A DNA stretch of 64,000 nucleotides from Flavobacteriaceae bacterium (GCA_013373105.1 JABXIJ010000002.1:28167-92166), one strand, 5' to 3'. Positions 30,766 to 42,036 are shown, numbered from the stretch's first letter. Numbers and translations are program-made. Notes: generated by a model from the sequence alone, not told the origin.

Positions 30766-30876
30766 AATTCTTAACTAATTCTAAGTTTGAGTAAAAGTAA
30801 ACAATCATTTTAAAAAAAATCAAAAGGATATTAATGATGAATGTTAAATGTTTAATAGAATAATTTAGTGTGTTTA

Positions 30877-32973
30877 TTAACTAATATTACTCCATATTTT
30901 AGAAGTCTTACTCATTTTAGCAAATGCCAATTTAATTGGTAAATTTTCTGGTTTAGCTAGATTTTCATCGTCTTTTAAAACATTTATTGCAATAATTCTA
31001 ACTAAACTTAAAATTTTAGAATCTTTTACAACATCAGCTATTTTTAAGTTTAAAACTCCACTTTGTTGAGTACCCATGATGTTTCCTGGTCCACGTAGTT
31101 TTAAATCTACTTCTGCTATTTTAAATCCATCTGAAGTTTCAACCATAGTCTGTAGTCTTGTTTTTGCTTCATCAGACAATTTGAAACTTGAAAGTAAAAT
31201 ACAATAGCTTTGGTCTGCTCCTCTACCAACTCTTCCACGTAATTGATGTAATTGACTTAAACCAAAACGTTCTGCACTTTCTACAATCATTACTGATGCA
31301 TTTGGTACATTAACACCTACCTCTATTACAGTTGTGGCAACCATAATTTGAGTTTCACCATTAACAAAACGTTGCATTTCAAAGTCTTTATCTTTGGGTT
31401 TCATTTTACCATGAACAATGCTTATTTGGTATTTTGGATTAGGAAATTCTCTTACAATACTTTCATAACCATCCATTAAATCTTTATAATCCATAACTTC
31501 AGACTCTTGAATTAAAGGATATACAACATAAATTTGTCTGCCTTTAGCTATTTCATCTTTCATAAATTTAAAGACACCTAATCTGTTACTATCATATCTA
31601 TGCACTGTTTTTACTTTTTTTCTGCCTGGAGGTAATTCATCGATTACAGATATATCTAAATCTCCATAAACAGACATCGCTAAAGTTCTAGGAATTGGAG
31701 TGGCTGTCATAACTAGAATATGTGGTGGTAATAAATTTTTAGACCATAATTTAGCTCTTTGTGCCACACCAAATCTATGCTGTTCGTCTATAATAGCAAT
31801 TCCAAGGTTTTTAAATTTTACTTTATCTTCAATCAAAGCGTGAGTTCCAATTAAAATATTTAAATCTCCAAGTTGTAATGCTTCGTCAATTTGCTTGCGT
31901 TTGCTATTTTTTGTTGAGCCAGTTAATAACTCAACTTGTAAACCCATATGTTTGGTAAGTTCTACTATTGCATTATAATGTTGTGTTGCAAGTATTTCTG
32001 TAGGAGCCATTATAGCAGCTTGAAATCCATTATCTATAGCCAACAGCATAGTGAGTAATCCTACAATTGTTTTACCTGAACCAACATCTCCTTGTAACAG
32101 TCTATTCATATGAGCACCAGATCCAACATCTTTTCTAATTTCTTTTAGTACTCGTTTTTGAGCATTGGTCAATTTAAATGGCAAGAAATTTTTATAAAAT
32201 TTATTGAAATTGTTACCTACTGTATTAAAATTAAAACCTTTAATTTTTGATTTATTTATGAGTTTTTTTCTTAATAATTGTAGTTGTATAAAAAATAATT
32301 CCTCAAATTTTAATCGAAATTGAGCATTGGCTAAACACTCTTGATTTTTTGGAAAATGAACATTTAACAAAGCGTCTCTTTTTAAAATTAAATCATAATC
32401 TTGAATAATTTCTTTAGATAATGTTTCTTCTATTGTATCATAAACAGCTTGTAACAAGTTTTGTAGATAGCTACTTATTAACTTATTACTTACTCCAGCA
32501 TTGGTTAATTTTTCAGTAGAATGATAAACTGGTTGCATTTTAGGTTGCAACTTTTTTTTGTATTCTGTAACCAACTCCATCTCTGGATGAGGAATACTAA
32601 AACTACCATTATAATAATTTAGCTTACCATAAATTACATAAGGTTCATTTATTTTTAAACTGTTTTTAATCCACTTTTGCCCTTTAAACCAAACTAACTC
32701 CATACTACCTGTAGCATCTTGAAAAGTTGCAACTAACCTACTGCCCCTTTTTTGAACAACAGATTTTACATGTGTAATTTTTCCAACAACTTGAACTTCT
32801 GATGAGTTAGGTTGTAAATCTTTTATTTGATAAAACTGAGTTTTATCTATATACCTAAATGGAAAAAAATGAAGGAGATCATCACAAGTTTTAATACCCA
32901 ATTCCATATACATTACAGATGCTTTTTTTAAGCTTACACCTTTTAAATATGTTATTGGTTGCTGTAAGTTCAC
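30877..32973 (-). CDS. recG: ATP-dependent DNA helicase RecG
   Basis: LLQGDVGSGKTIVGLLTML, IIDEQHRFGVAQR, MTATPIPRTLAM, QLRGRVGRG. Confidence 0.95.
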   Translation of the reverse strand: MNLQQPITYLKGVSLKKASVMYMELGIKTCDDLLHFFPFRYIDKTQFYQIKDLQPNSSEVQVVGKITHVKSVVQKRGSRLVATFQDATGSMELVWFKGQKWIKNSLKINEPYVIYGKLNYYNGSFSIPHPEMELVTEYKKKLQPKMQPVYHSTEKLTNAGVSNKLISSYLQNLLQAVYDTIEETLSKEIIQDYDLILKRDALLNVHFPKNQECLANAQFRLKFEELFFIQLQLLRKKLINKSKIKGFNFNTVGNNFNKFYKNFLPFKLTNAQKRVLKEIRKDVGSGAHMNRLLQGDVGSGKTIVGLLTMLLAIDNGFQAAIMAPTEILATQHYNAIVELTKHMGLQVELLTGSTKNSKRKQIDEALQLGDLNILIGTHALIEDKVKFKNLGIAIIDEQHRFGVAQRAKLWSKNLLPPHILVMTATPIPRTLAMSVYGDLDISVIDELPPGRKKVKTVHRYDSNRLGVFKFMKDEIAKGRQIYVVYPLIQESEVMDYKDLMDGYESIVREFPNPKYQISIVHGKMKPKDKDFEMQRFVNGETQIMVATTVIEVGVNVPNASVMIVESAERFGLSQLHQLRGRVGRGADQSYCILLSSFKLSDEAKTRLQTMVETSDGFKIAEVDLKLRGPGNIMGTQQSGVLNLKIADVVKDSKILSLVRIIAINVLKDDENLAKPENLPIKLAFAKMSKTSKIWSNIS

Positions 32974-33291
32974 TTTTTAAATTTATAAAACTAAATTATG
33001 AAATTATACAGAAAGAAAGTTGATTATATAAAAAAACATAAGATAAGAAATTTGTAAATACTATATTATCACACAATAAATATAATTGTTGATTATAAAT
33101 TAATTAGGGCTTAAAAATATTACTAAGGGTTAATGAAGAATTGTTTTAGAGATATCTAGCTTAGATACAAGAATAATCTTTTTTTAATTAAACAACTAAA
33201 AATGTGAAAATTATACAATTAAATAAATCTTCTATTAATACTTTTAAATAATCTTATTCGTACTTTTGCCCACCAGAAATTATCACATAAA

Positions 33292-34503
33292 ATGAGACTA
33301 CATAGAAACTTAACTTTTGCTGTAATAGATAGTATACGCGATATTTTTAACGAAGGCGTTTATGCAGATAAAGCTGTAGAAAAAGCTTTAAAAAGAGATA
33401 AACGTTGGGGAGCAAGAGATAGAAAGTTTGTAGCAGAAACTATTTATGATATTGTTCGTTGGAATAGATTGTATGCAGAAATTGCAGATGTAAAAACTCC
33501 ATATAAAAGAGATGATATTTGGCGATTATTTTCTGTTTGGTGTGTTTTAAGAGGGATAAAATTTCCTGATTGGAACCAAATGCAAAATGTTCCTGAACGT
33601 AGAATTAAAGGACGTTTTGATGAATTATCAAAAATTAGAAAATTTAGAGAATCTATTCCAGATTGGATGGATGAACTTGGTGTTTCTGAGCTTGGAGAAG
33701 AGTTATGGACCAAAGAAATTGCAGCACAAAATGTTTTAGCAGATGTTATTCTTAGAACTAATACTTTAAATATAACAAAGGAGAAACTTCAAAAAGAATT
33801 AGAAGCCGAAAGTATTTTTACTAAGCCAATTAAAAATTATCCAGAGGCCTTAAAATTAGAAGAACGTGCAAATGTTTTTAAAACAAGCGCTTTTCATAAT
33901 GGTTATTTCGAAGTTCAAGACGCATCATCTCAATTAGTAGCGCATTATTTACAAGTAGAACCAGGAATGAAAGTGGTAGATACTTGTGCAGGCGCAGGTG
34001 GTAAAACTTTACATATTGCTTCTTTAATGCAGAATAAAGGGCAAATTATTGCCATGGATATTTATGAAAGTAAATTAAAAAAACTAAAAACAAGAGCTAA
34101 ACGCAATAAGGTTCATAACATAGAACTAAAGGTTTTAGATACTACAAAACCAATTAAAAAACTTTACAATAAGGCAGATAGAGTACTTATAGATGCTCCT
34201 TGTTCTGGTTTAGGAGTTATTCGTAGAAATCCAGATTCTAAGTGGAAACTTCAACCAGAATTTGTAGAAAACATTAAAAAAGTTCAACAAGAAATTCTAC
34301 AAAGCTACTCTAAAATGGTAAAACCAGGTGGTAAATTAGTATATGCAACCTGTTCTATATTACCATCAGAAAATCAACAACAAATTGACAAATTCTTAAC
34401 ATCAGAATCAGGAAAAGATTTTACCTTTGTTTCAGACAATAAAGTATTTGCCCATAAATCTGGTTTCGACGGCTTTTATATGGCGCTTTTAGAAAAGAAG
34501 TAA
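33292..34503 (+). CDS. RsmB/NOP-family 16S rRNA m5C methyltransferase
   Basis: VVDTCAGAGGKTLHIA, DAPCSGLGVIRRNPDSKW, YATCSILPSEN. Confidence 0.9.
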   Translation: MRLHRNLTFAVIDSIRDIFNEGVYADKAVEKALKRDKRWGARDRKFVAETIYDIVRWNRLYAEIADVKTPYKRDDIWRLFSVWCVLRGIKFPDWNQMQNVPERRIKGRFDELSKIRKFRESIPDWMDELGVSELGEELWTKEIAAQNVLADVILRTNTLNITKEKLQKELEAESIFTKPIKNYPEALKLEERANVFKTSAFHNGYFEVQDASSQLVAHYLQVEPGMKVVDTCAGAGGKTLHIASLMQNKGQIIAMDIYESKLKKLKTRAKRNKVHNIELKVLDTTKPIKKLYNKADRVLIDAPCSGLGVIRRNPDSKWKLQPEFVENIKKVQQEILQSYSKMVKPGGKLVYATCSILPSENQQQIDKFLTSESGKDFTFVSDNKVFAHKSGFDGFYMALLEKK

Positions 34504-34560
34504 TACTTTGTTTTAAATTGCTAAAAAAGAAATTGTTTCTAATATTGAATACAATTTTTT

Positions 34561-36702
34561 ATGTATAGAAAAACTTTTTTAATACTCAGTTTACTATGTA
34601 TTGCCTTTTCTTATGGGCAACAAGCATATTATAATGATGTAAATTTAAATCTTACAGGATTAACTTTAAAAGAAGAGTTAGCTTCTAAAGTTACTACAAC
34701 TCATACCAAGTTTTTATTTTATAGTGAGATTTGGGATGCCTCTAAAATAACAGATGTTAATCCGCAAAACAACCAAGAAGTATTATTGATTTATGGTTGG
34801 GAGAATGGTACAGATTTCGATGATACCAACGATAGAACTCGAGGTTTAAATAATAATGGTGGTAATGTTGGCGAATGGAACAGAGAACATGTGTATTCAC
34901 GTTCTTTAGGAACTCCTAATTTAGGATATCAAGGTCCAGGAGCAGATGCTCATCATTTAAGACCTTCAGATGTTCAACGAAACTCATCTAGAAATAACAA
35001 GAAATTTACTGCTGGTTCTGGAAATAGTGGAATTCAAGGAAATGGAGGTTGGTATCCAGGAGATGAATGGAAAGGTGATGTTGCTAGAATGATGATGTAC
35101 ATGTACATACGTTATAATGATAGATGTTTACCTACCAATGTTGGTTTTGGTAGTGATGCAAACACACCAGACGAAATGATAGATTTATTTTTACAATGGA
35201 ATGCAGAAGATCCAGTTTCTCAAATAGAAATACAACGTAATAATTATCATGGAGATACCAATAATGATTATGCTCAAGGAAATAGAAATCCGTTTATAGA
35301 CAATCCTAGATTAGCAACAAGAATTTGGGGAGGTCCTGAAGCTGAAGATATTTGGGGAATTTATACCAATCAAGACACAGAAGCCCCTACTACTCCAACA
35401 AATGTTACTGCATCTAATATTACTACGTTTTCATTAGACTTAACTTGGGATGCTGCAACAGATAACGTTGGTGTTTCAAGTTATGATGTTTATATAAATG
35501 GAAATCTAAGTACATCAACAACAAACACATCAATACAAATAACAGATTTAATACCTAATACTAATTATTCATTTGCTGTGTTAGCAAAAGATATTGCTAA
35601 TAATGAATCGTCTTTAAGTACACCTCTAGAAATAAAAACCTTAGAAGATACTACTCCACCTACTATTCCACAAAATGTAGTAATAAGTAACGAAACAGAC
35701 ATTTCTTTTGTGGTTTCTTGGGATGCTGCTACAGACGATACTAGTGTTGCACTTTATGAAGTTTATATAGATGATATTTTAATCGGTAACTCTACCTCTA
35801 CTACATACACAGTTAGTGGTTTAGCAGCATCTACTAGCTATAAGGTTGAAGTATTAGCAGAAGATATTGTTGGTAACCAATCAAGTTTATCAACACCAGT
35901 TACTGCAACAACTACTAATGGAACTGGATCTAATGCAAATGAAATTTTCTTTTCAGAATACTTAGAAGGAGAAAGTAATAATAAAGCTCTTGAATTAGTG
36001 AATTTAACAAATAATGATATTAATTTAAGTAGTTATAGTATTAAAAGACAATCAAATGGTGGTCAAAATGGAGATGACTGGCAAGGTGAATTAAAATTAT
36101 CTGGAACTATTTATGCAAAAGATGTTTTTGTAATTATAAATGGTAAAGCATCAATTCAGAAATTGATTGATGAAAAAGATTTTGAGCAACCAAATGAATC
36201 TCAAACCAATTGGGGTGAACCAATAAATTTCAATGGAAACGATCCAATTGGATTATTTAAAAATGGTATACTTATAGATATCATTGGAACATATAATGGT
36301 GGTTCATCAAATTTTGCAAAAGATAAAAACTTACGAAGAAAAAGTGGGGTTTCTCAACCAAATACTACATTTGACTTAGTTAATGAGTGGGATGAATTCG
36401 ATAAAAATGATGCAAGTGATTTTGGCTCACACAGTTCTATAGTTTTGTCTACAAACGATTTTGAACTACAAAATGTTTCTGTTTACCCAAATCCTAGTTT
36501 TAATGGGACTATAAACATAAAGCTAGATACTGCTACAACAATTAACTCTATTTCAATTTATTCGATAATAGGAAAAAAAGTATTCGAAAAGACTCAAAAT
36601 TTTACCAATCAAATAAAAATCAGTACTCTAAAAAGTGGTATTTATTTGTTAAAAATAAATAGCGTAGATGCTAGTGTAACAAAGAAAATTGTTATCGATT
36701 AA
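34561..36702 (+). CDS. Secreted endonuclease I with two FN3 domains, lamin-tail-like domain and T9SS C-terminal sorting domain
   Basis: NREHVYSRSLG...GADAHHLRPSD; TPTNVTASN.../IPQNVVISN...; EIFFSEYLEGESNNKALELVN; VYPNPSFNGTINI...KSGIYLLKI. Confidence 0.88.
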   Translation: MYRKTFLILSLLCIAFSYGQQAYYNDVNLNLTGLTLKEELASKVTTTHTKFLFYSEIWDASKITDVNPQNNQEVLLIYGWENGTDFDDTNDRTRGLNNNGGNVGEWNREHVYSRSLGTPNLGYQGPGADAHHLRPSDVQRNSSRNNKKFTAGSGNSGIQGNGGWYPGDEWKGDVARMMMYMYIRYNDRCLPTNVGFGSDANTPDEMIDLFLQWNAEDPVSQIEIQRNNYHGDTNNDYAQGNRNPFIDNPRLATRIWGGPEAEDIWGIYTNQDTEAPTTPTNVTASNITTFSLDLTWDAATDNVGVSSYDVYINGNLSTSTTNTSIQITDLIPNTNYSFAVLAKDIANNESSLSTPLEIKTLEDTTPPTIPQNVVISNETDISFVVSWDAATDDTSVALYEVYIDDILIGNSTSTTYTVSGLAASTSYKVEVLAEDIVGNQSSLSTPVTATTTNGTGSNANEIFFSEYLEGESNNKALELVNLTNNDINLSSYSIKRQSNGGQNGDDWQGELKLSGTIYAKDVFVIINGKASIQKLIDEKDFEQPNESQTNWGEPINFNGNDPIGLFKNGILIDIIGTYNGGSSNFAKDKNLRRKSGVSQPNTTFDLVNEWDEFDKNDASDFGSHSSIVLSTNDFELQNVSVYPNPSFNGTINIKLDTATTINSISIYSIIGKKVFEKTQNFTNQIKISTLKSGIYLLKINSVDASVTKKIVID

Positions 36703-36932
36703 ATAAATAAAACTAACGTTTTATAAATTTTTTAAAAACTATTATTTAAGACTTTAAATCTTGAATTTTAAGTAGGTAAACACCTTTCGATAAAGAAGTT
36801 ATATCAAAAGTTTGAAATACCGAAATTTTTGTTGAAAACTACGTTTACAAGTCTATAAATTATTTCACTATTTCAAAGCTTTTTACATAGGAAAGTTTTA
36901 ATTTTGTGTTTTAATGTGTTAATCCATTTTCA

Positions 36933-39900
36933 ATGATACATTTCTTCGGAAACCAAAACAGCAAAGTCTATGCTGTTCAAGCAACAAAAGAATTTTCAAC
37001 CGAAACAATTTCGAAATTAACATGGTTATTTGGTAACCAACCTAAAATAAATGCAGCGTCTCTAGACGCTTTTTTTATTGGTCCAAGAGCAGCTATGATT
37101 ACACCTTGGAGTACCAATGCTGTAGAAATTACTCAAAATATGGGTATTTCAGATATTGTAAGAATTGAAGAATTTTCAGCAACTACTGAAGATTTTAAAG
37201 ATTACGACCCTATGATTTATCAGAAATTTAAAGGGTTACATCAAGATACATTTACGATAAATATTGAGCCAGAACCTATTTTAGAAATAGAGGATATAGC
37301 TGCCTATAATATTCAAGAAGGATTAGCTTTAAGTGATGAAGAAGTTGCCTATTTAAATGAGGTTTCTAAAAAAATTGGAAGAAAATTAACAGACTCTGAA
37401 GTTTTCGGATTTAGCCAAGTAAACTCAGAACACTGTCGCCATAAAATATTTAATGGAACTTTTGTTATTGATGGTGAAGAAAAACCAACTTCACTTTTTA
37501 AAATGATTAAAGAGACTTCAAAACAAAATCCTAATGATATTGTTTCAGCTTATAAAGACAATGTAGCTTTTATTAAAGGGCCAAAAGTCGAGCAGTTTGC
37601 ACCAAAATCTGCAGACAAACCAGATTTTTATGACACTAAAGAATTTGAATCTGTAATCTCTTTAAAAGCAGAAACACATAATTTCCCAACCACAGTTGAA
37701 CCATTTAATGGTGCTGCAACTGGTTCAGGTGGTGAAATTAGAGATAGACTTGCAGGTGGTAAAGGTTCATTGCCCTTAGCTGGAACTGCAGTCTACATGA
37801 CTTCATATTCTAGATTAGAAAAAAATCGTCCTTGGGAACAAAAGTTTGAAGAAAGAAAATGGTTATACCAAACTCCAATGGACATTCTAATAAAAGCTTC
37901 AAATGGAGCTTCTGACTTTGGAAATAAATTCGGTCAACCATTAATTAGTGGTTCTGTATTAACATTTGAACATCAAGAAGAAGCAAGAAAATTAGGTTTT
38001 GATAAAGTAATTATGTTAGCTGGAGGAATTGGTTATGGTAAAGCTTCTCAAGCTATTAAAGATACCCCAAAGAAAGGTGATCAAATAGTTATTTTAGGTG
38101 GTGAAAATTATAGAATTGGAATGGGTGGTGCAGCAGTATCTTCTGCAGATACTGGTGAGTTTGCATCAGGAATTGAATTAAATGCCGTACAACGTTCTAA
38201 TCCTGAAATGCAAAAACGTGCTGCAAATGCTGTTCGTGGAATGGTTGAAAGTGATGAAAACTATATTGTTTCTATTCACGATCATGGTGCAGGTGGGCAT
38301 TTAAATTGTTTATCTGAATTAGTAGAAGAAACTGGAGGTAAAATCAATTTAGATAAATTACCTGTAGGAGACCCTACTCTATCTGCTAAAGAAATAATTG
38401 GTAACGAATCTCAAGAAAGAATGGGACTCGTAATCGATAAAAAACACGCAGAAACTCTAAACAAAATTGCTGAACGTGAGCGGTCACCAATGTATGTAGT
38501 TGGTGATGTTACAAATGATAATAGATTTACTTTTGAATCAGAATCTAAAGGTGACAAACCTATGGATTTAGCTTTAGAAGATATGTTTGGTTCATCTCCC
38601 AAAACCATTATGTCTGATAAATCTATAAAAAGGAAATATGCAGATAGTTCTTATTCTATTGATAATTTAAAAGATTATTTAGAGCAAGTTTTACAATTAG
38701 AAGCTGTTGCTTGCAAAGATTGGTTAACCAACAAAGTTGACAGGTGTGTTGGTGGTAGAGTTGCTAAACAACAATGTGCTGGAAACCTACAACTACCCTT
38801 AAATAATGTTGGAGTAATGGCATTAGATTTTAAAGGAAAAGAAGGTATAGCAACAACTATTGGCCACTCTCCTATTTCTGGATTAATCTATGATGAAGCT
38901 GGTAGTAGAAATTCAATTACAGAAGCCTTAACAAATATTATTTGGGCACCATTAAAAGACGGTTTACAATCTGTTTCTTTATCTGCAAACTGGATGTGGC
39001 CTTGTAAAAATGAGGGTGAAGATGCAAGATTATACAATGCAGTAAAAGCAGTCTCAGAATTTGCTATCAACTTAGGAATTAATGTTCCAACTGGTAAAGA
39101 TTCGCTTTCTATGAAACAAAAATATCCTAATGAAGAAGTAATTTCTCCAGGAACAGTTATCATTTCTGCAGCTGCAAACTGTAATGATATTACTAAAGTT
39201 GTAGAACCAATTTTACAGGTTGATGGTGGAAATATTTATTACATAAACATCTCACAAGATGCATATAAATTAGGTGGTAGTTCTTTCAATCAAGTATTAA
39301 ATACAATTGGTAGTGAAGCTCCAGACGTAAAAGATGCAGCTTATGTTAAAAATGTGTTCAATATGATACAACAATTAATTAAAGAAGATAAAATTGTTGC
39401 TGGACATGATGTTGCTTCTGGTGGACTAATTACAAGTTTATTAGAATTGTGTTTTGCTGATGCAGGTTTAGGAGCAGATTTTGATTTAACAGAATTAGAA
39501 GAAAAAGATTCAATTAAAGTTTTATTTGCTGAAAATGCTGGTATAGTTTTTCAAGCAGATAATAATGTTGAACAAGTATTTAAAGAAAAAAATATAGAAG
39601 TAATAAAAATTGGTTCAGCTAATCTATCTGGAAAAGTTACTATAAAAAATAATTCAGAATTTTTTGAGTTTAATGTATCAGATATTAGAGATACTTGGTA
39701 TAAAACCTCATTTTTATTAGACTCAAAACAAACTTCTAATAATTTAGCAACAGAACGTTTTAACAACTATAAAAAACAACCTTTACAATATAAATTCCCT
39801 ACTCATTTTACAGGCAAGCTTCCTAATTTCGATAATAGTAAGCCAAAACCAAAAGCAGCTATTTTAAGAGAAAAAGGTTCAAATTCAGAACGAGAAATGG

Positions 39901-40595
39901 CAAATGCTATGTACTTAGCTGGTTTTGATGTAAAAGATGTTCACATGACAGATTTAATTTCTGGTCGTGAAACACTTGAAGATATTCAATTTATTGGGGC
40001 TGTTGGAGGTTTTTCTAACTCAGATGTTTTAGGTTCTGCTAAAGGTTGGGCTGGTGCTTTTTTATACAATGAAAAAGCAAATAAAGCCTTAAAGAATTTC
40101 TTTGAAAGAAAAGATACATTATCAGTTGGTATCTGTAATGGATGTCAATTATTCATGGAATTAGAATTGATAAATCCCGATCACAAGGAACATGGAAAAA
40201 TGCATCATAATAATTCATTTAAACACGAAAGTTCATTTACATCTGTAAAAGTTCAGGAAAATAACTCAGTAATGCTTTCAAGTTTAGCTGGTACAGAATT
40301 AGGTGTTTGGATTTCACATGGTGAAGGAAAATTCCATTTACCTCAGCAAGAAAATGACTACAATATTGTAGCTAAATATGGTTATGAAGGTTATCCTAAT
40401 AACCCAAATGGTTCTGACTTTAAAACTGCAATGTTATGTGATAAAACAGGACGTCATTTGGTAACAATGCCACATATAGAACGTTCTATTTTTCAATGGA
40501 ACTGGGCAAATTACCCTAAAAATAGAAAAGATGAAGTTTCACCATGGTTAGAGGCATTTACTAATGCAAGACAATGGATTGAGAAAAACTCTTAA
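36933..40595 (+). CDS. purL: Phosphoribosylformylglycinamidine synthase
   Basis: SQVNSEHCRHKIFNG, KAETHNFPTTVEPFNGAATGSGGEIRD, glutaminase GICNGCQLFMEL. Confidence 0.97.
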   Translation: MIHFFGNQNSKVYAVQATKEFSTETISKLTWLFGNQPKINAASLDAFFIGPRAAMITPWSTNAVEITQNMGISDIVRIEEFSATTEDFKDYDPMIYQKFKGLHQDTFTINIEPEPILEIEDIAAYNIQEGLALSDEEVAYLNEVSKKIGRKLTDSEVFGFSQVNSEHCRHKIFNGTFVIDGEEKPTSLFKMIKETSKQNPNDIVSAYKDNVAFIKGPKVEQFAPKSADKPDFYDTKEFESVISLKAETHNFPTTVEPFNGAATGSGGEIRDRLAGGKGSLPLAGTAVYMTSYSRLEKNRPWEQKFEERKWLYQTPMDILIKASNGASDFGNKFGQPLISGSVLTFEHQEEARKLGFDKVIMLAGGIGYGKASQAIKDTPKKGDQIVILGGENYRIGMGGAAVSSADTGEFASGIELNAVQRSNPEMQKRAANAVRGMVESDENYIVSIHDHGAGGHLNCLSELVEETGGKINLDKLPVGDPTLSAKEIIGNESQERMGLVIDKKHAETLNKIAERERSPMYVVGDVTNDNRFTFESESKGDKPMDLALEDMFGSSPKTIMSDKSIKRKYADSSYSIDNLKDYLEQVLQLEAVACKDWLTNKVDRCVGGRVAKQQCAGNLQLPLNNVGVMALDFKGKEGIATTIGHSPISGLIYDEAGSRNSITEALTNIIWAPLKDGLQSVSLSANWMWPCKNEGEDARLYNAVKAVSEFAINLGINVPTGKDSLSMKQKYPNEEVISPGTVIISAAANCNDITKVVEPILQVDGGNIYYINISQDAYKLGGSSFNQVLNTIGSEAPDVKDAAYVKNVFNMIQQLIKEDKIVAGHDVASGGLITSLLELCFADAGLGADFDLTELEEKDSIKVLFAENAGIVFQADNNVEQVFKEKNIEVIKIGSANLSGKVTIKNNSEFFEFNVSDIRDTWYKTSFLLDSKQTSNNLATERFNNYKKQPLQYKFPTHFTGKLPNFDNSKPKPKAAILREKGSNSEREMANAMYLAGFDVKDVHMTDLISGRETLEDIQFIGAVGGFSNSDVLGSAKGWAGAFLYNEKANKALKNFFERKDTLSVGICNGCQLFMELELINPDHKEHGKMHHNNSFKHESSFTSVKVQENNSVMLSSLAGTELGVWISHGEGKFHLPQQENDYNIVAKYGYEGYPNNPNGSDFKTAMLCDKTGRHLVTMPHIERSIFQWNWANYPKNRKDEVSPWLEAFTNARQWIEKNS

Positions 40596-40610
40596 AACAT
40601 TTATATATAA

Positions 40611-40641
40611 AAAAAACCAGAATTAAATTTTCTGGTTTTTT
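40611..40641. terminator. Intrinsic terminator after purL
   Basis: aaaaaaccagaa-ttaaatt-ttctggtttttt. Confidence 0.8.
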
Positions 40642-40651
40642 ATTTTAAGAA

Positions 40652-41039
40652 CTATGATAAAAAATCTTTAAGTCTTTTTATATCTACAGGCTTGTTCATA
40701 AACCCAACAATACAATCGTAATTTTTAGCTTTCTCTCTATCATCTGGATTTTTAACTAGCTGTTAGTATTACAATCTTACATTTAACTTCATCGTTGTTA
40801 ACTGTATTTTCTATAAAATCTAATACTTCCCAACCATCCATTATTGGCATATTTAAATCTAGTAGAATTGCATCTGGGGTTATGGTTTTTTCATCACCTA
40901 AATACTCTATAATATTCATTCCATTATTAAAAACCTCAACATTTTTTGCTACATCATTTTTCTTTATTAAAATCTCATTTAAAAAGTTTGTTGAACTATC
41001 ATCATCAACGAGTAAGATATTATCTATAAGTGTGCTCAT
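40652..41039 (-). pseudogene. CheY-like receiver-domain response regulator, frameshifted
   Basis: ILLVDDDSSTNFLNEILI...AILLDLNMPIMDGWEVL...CKIVILTAS* then +1 frame KNPDDREKAKNYDCIVGFMNKPVDIKRLKDFLS* restores the receiver C-terminus. Confidence 0.78.
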
Positions 41040-41229
41040 AATCTAATATTCGTGTAAACAAAAGTGTACGTTTTTGCATGTACAAGTTATAAAATTTACT
41101 AATATATTCAATAGTAATATGAGTAATATTTTATTTTAAGTTTAGTAAAAATTTAATCTTATTCTTTTTAAAATGTCACAATTTATAAATTTAATAGTCT
41201 TTTGAATAAAGATTATAAAATTTATAACA

Positions 41230-42018
41230 ATGAAAAAATACATTTCACTATCTATCTTCATGTTTTTAGCAACAAGTTTTTATGCTCAAAAAACTGTAAA
41301 TGCAACTTCAATAATGGCAGACATTAAAGCCGGTAAAGACATTAATTATAAAAATATTACAATAGTAGGTACTTTAGACTTTACTTTTATGGATGATGCC
41401 ATAACAAAATTACCAAAAAGAAAAAAGCGAAGTTGGTCTTGGTGGGGAAATAATAATAATTCTAACCAAGTAGAAAAGATGATAGAAGTAAGCGTATCTT
41501 TTGAAAACTGTACTTTCAAAGATGATGTTTTAGCTTATATACCTGATGAAGATTCTGGTTATACTTTTACTGCTGATTTTGAAGATAAAGCCATTTTTAA
41601 AAACTGTAAATTTGAAAGAAAAGCTATGTTTAAGTATTCTAAATTTGAAAAAGATTCTGATTTTTCAGGATCTGTTTTTAATGATGATTCAACATTTAAA
41701 TATGCAAAGTTTGACCAAAATGCTAATTTTGAAAAGACTAAATTCGATGAAATAGCTACTTTTAAATATGCAGAATTTAGAACTAAAGTTAGTTTTGCAA
41801 AATCTGTATTCGAAGACTCAGCAATTTTTAAATACACTAAGTTTAAAGATGGAGTATCTTTTAATTCAACTGATTTTCAAGAAGATTTAAACATAAAATA
41901 CATGAATGTTAGTGGAGATTTTGATGTAACTAACATGAAAGTAGCTTACGATATAGACTCTAAATACACCAAAATTAATGGAAGTGGTTTTAGTAAATAT
42001 TTACCGAAAAACAACTAA
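41230..42018 (+). CDS. Secreted pentapeptide-repeat-like protein
   Basis: Signal peptide; tandem F-x-x-x-x units (AIFKNCKFERKAMFKYSKFEKDSDFSGSVF...). Confidence 0.75.
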   Translation: MKKYISLSIFMFLATSFYAQKTVNATSIMADIKAGKDINYKNITIVGTLDFTFMDDAITKLPKRKKRSWSWWGNNNNSNQVEKMIEVSVSFENCTFKDDVLAYIPDEDSGYTFTADFEDKAIFKNCKFERKAMFKYSKFEKDSDFSGSVFNDDSTFKYAKFDQNANFEKTKFDEIATFKYAEFRTKVSFAKSVFEDSAIFKYTKFKDGVSFNSTDFQEDLNIKYMNVSGDFDVTNMKVAYDIDSKYTKINGSGFSKYLPKNN

Positions 42019-42036
42019 TAAAAAATAGATAATATT

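Noticed and set aside
38411-39766. Antisense ORFs inside purL (38411-38608, 38888-39163, 39551-39766)
   Set aside because: Shadow ORFs of a long conserved CDS.
41559-41837. 92-aa antisense ORF in the pentapeptide gene
   Set aside because: Periodicity explained by the sense repeat; no start context or independent evidence.
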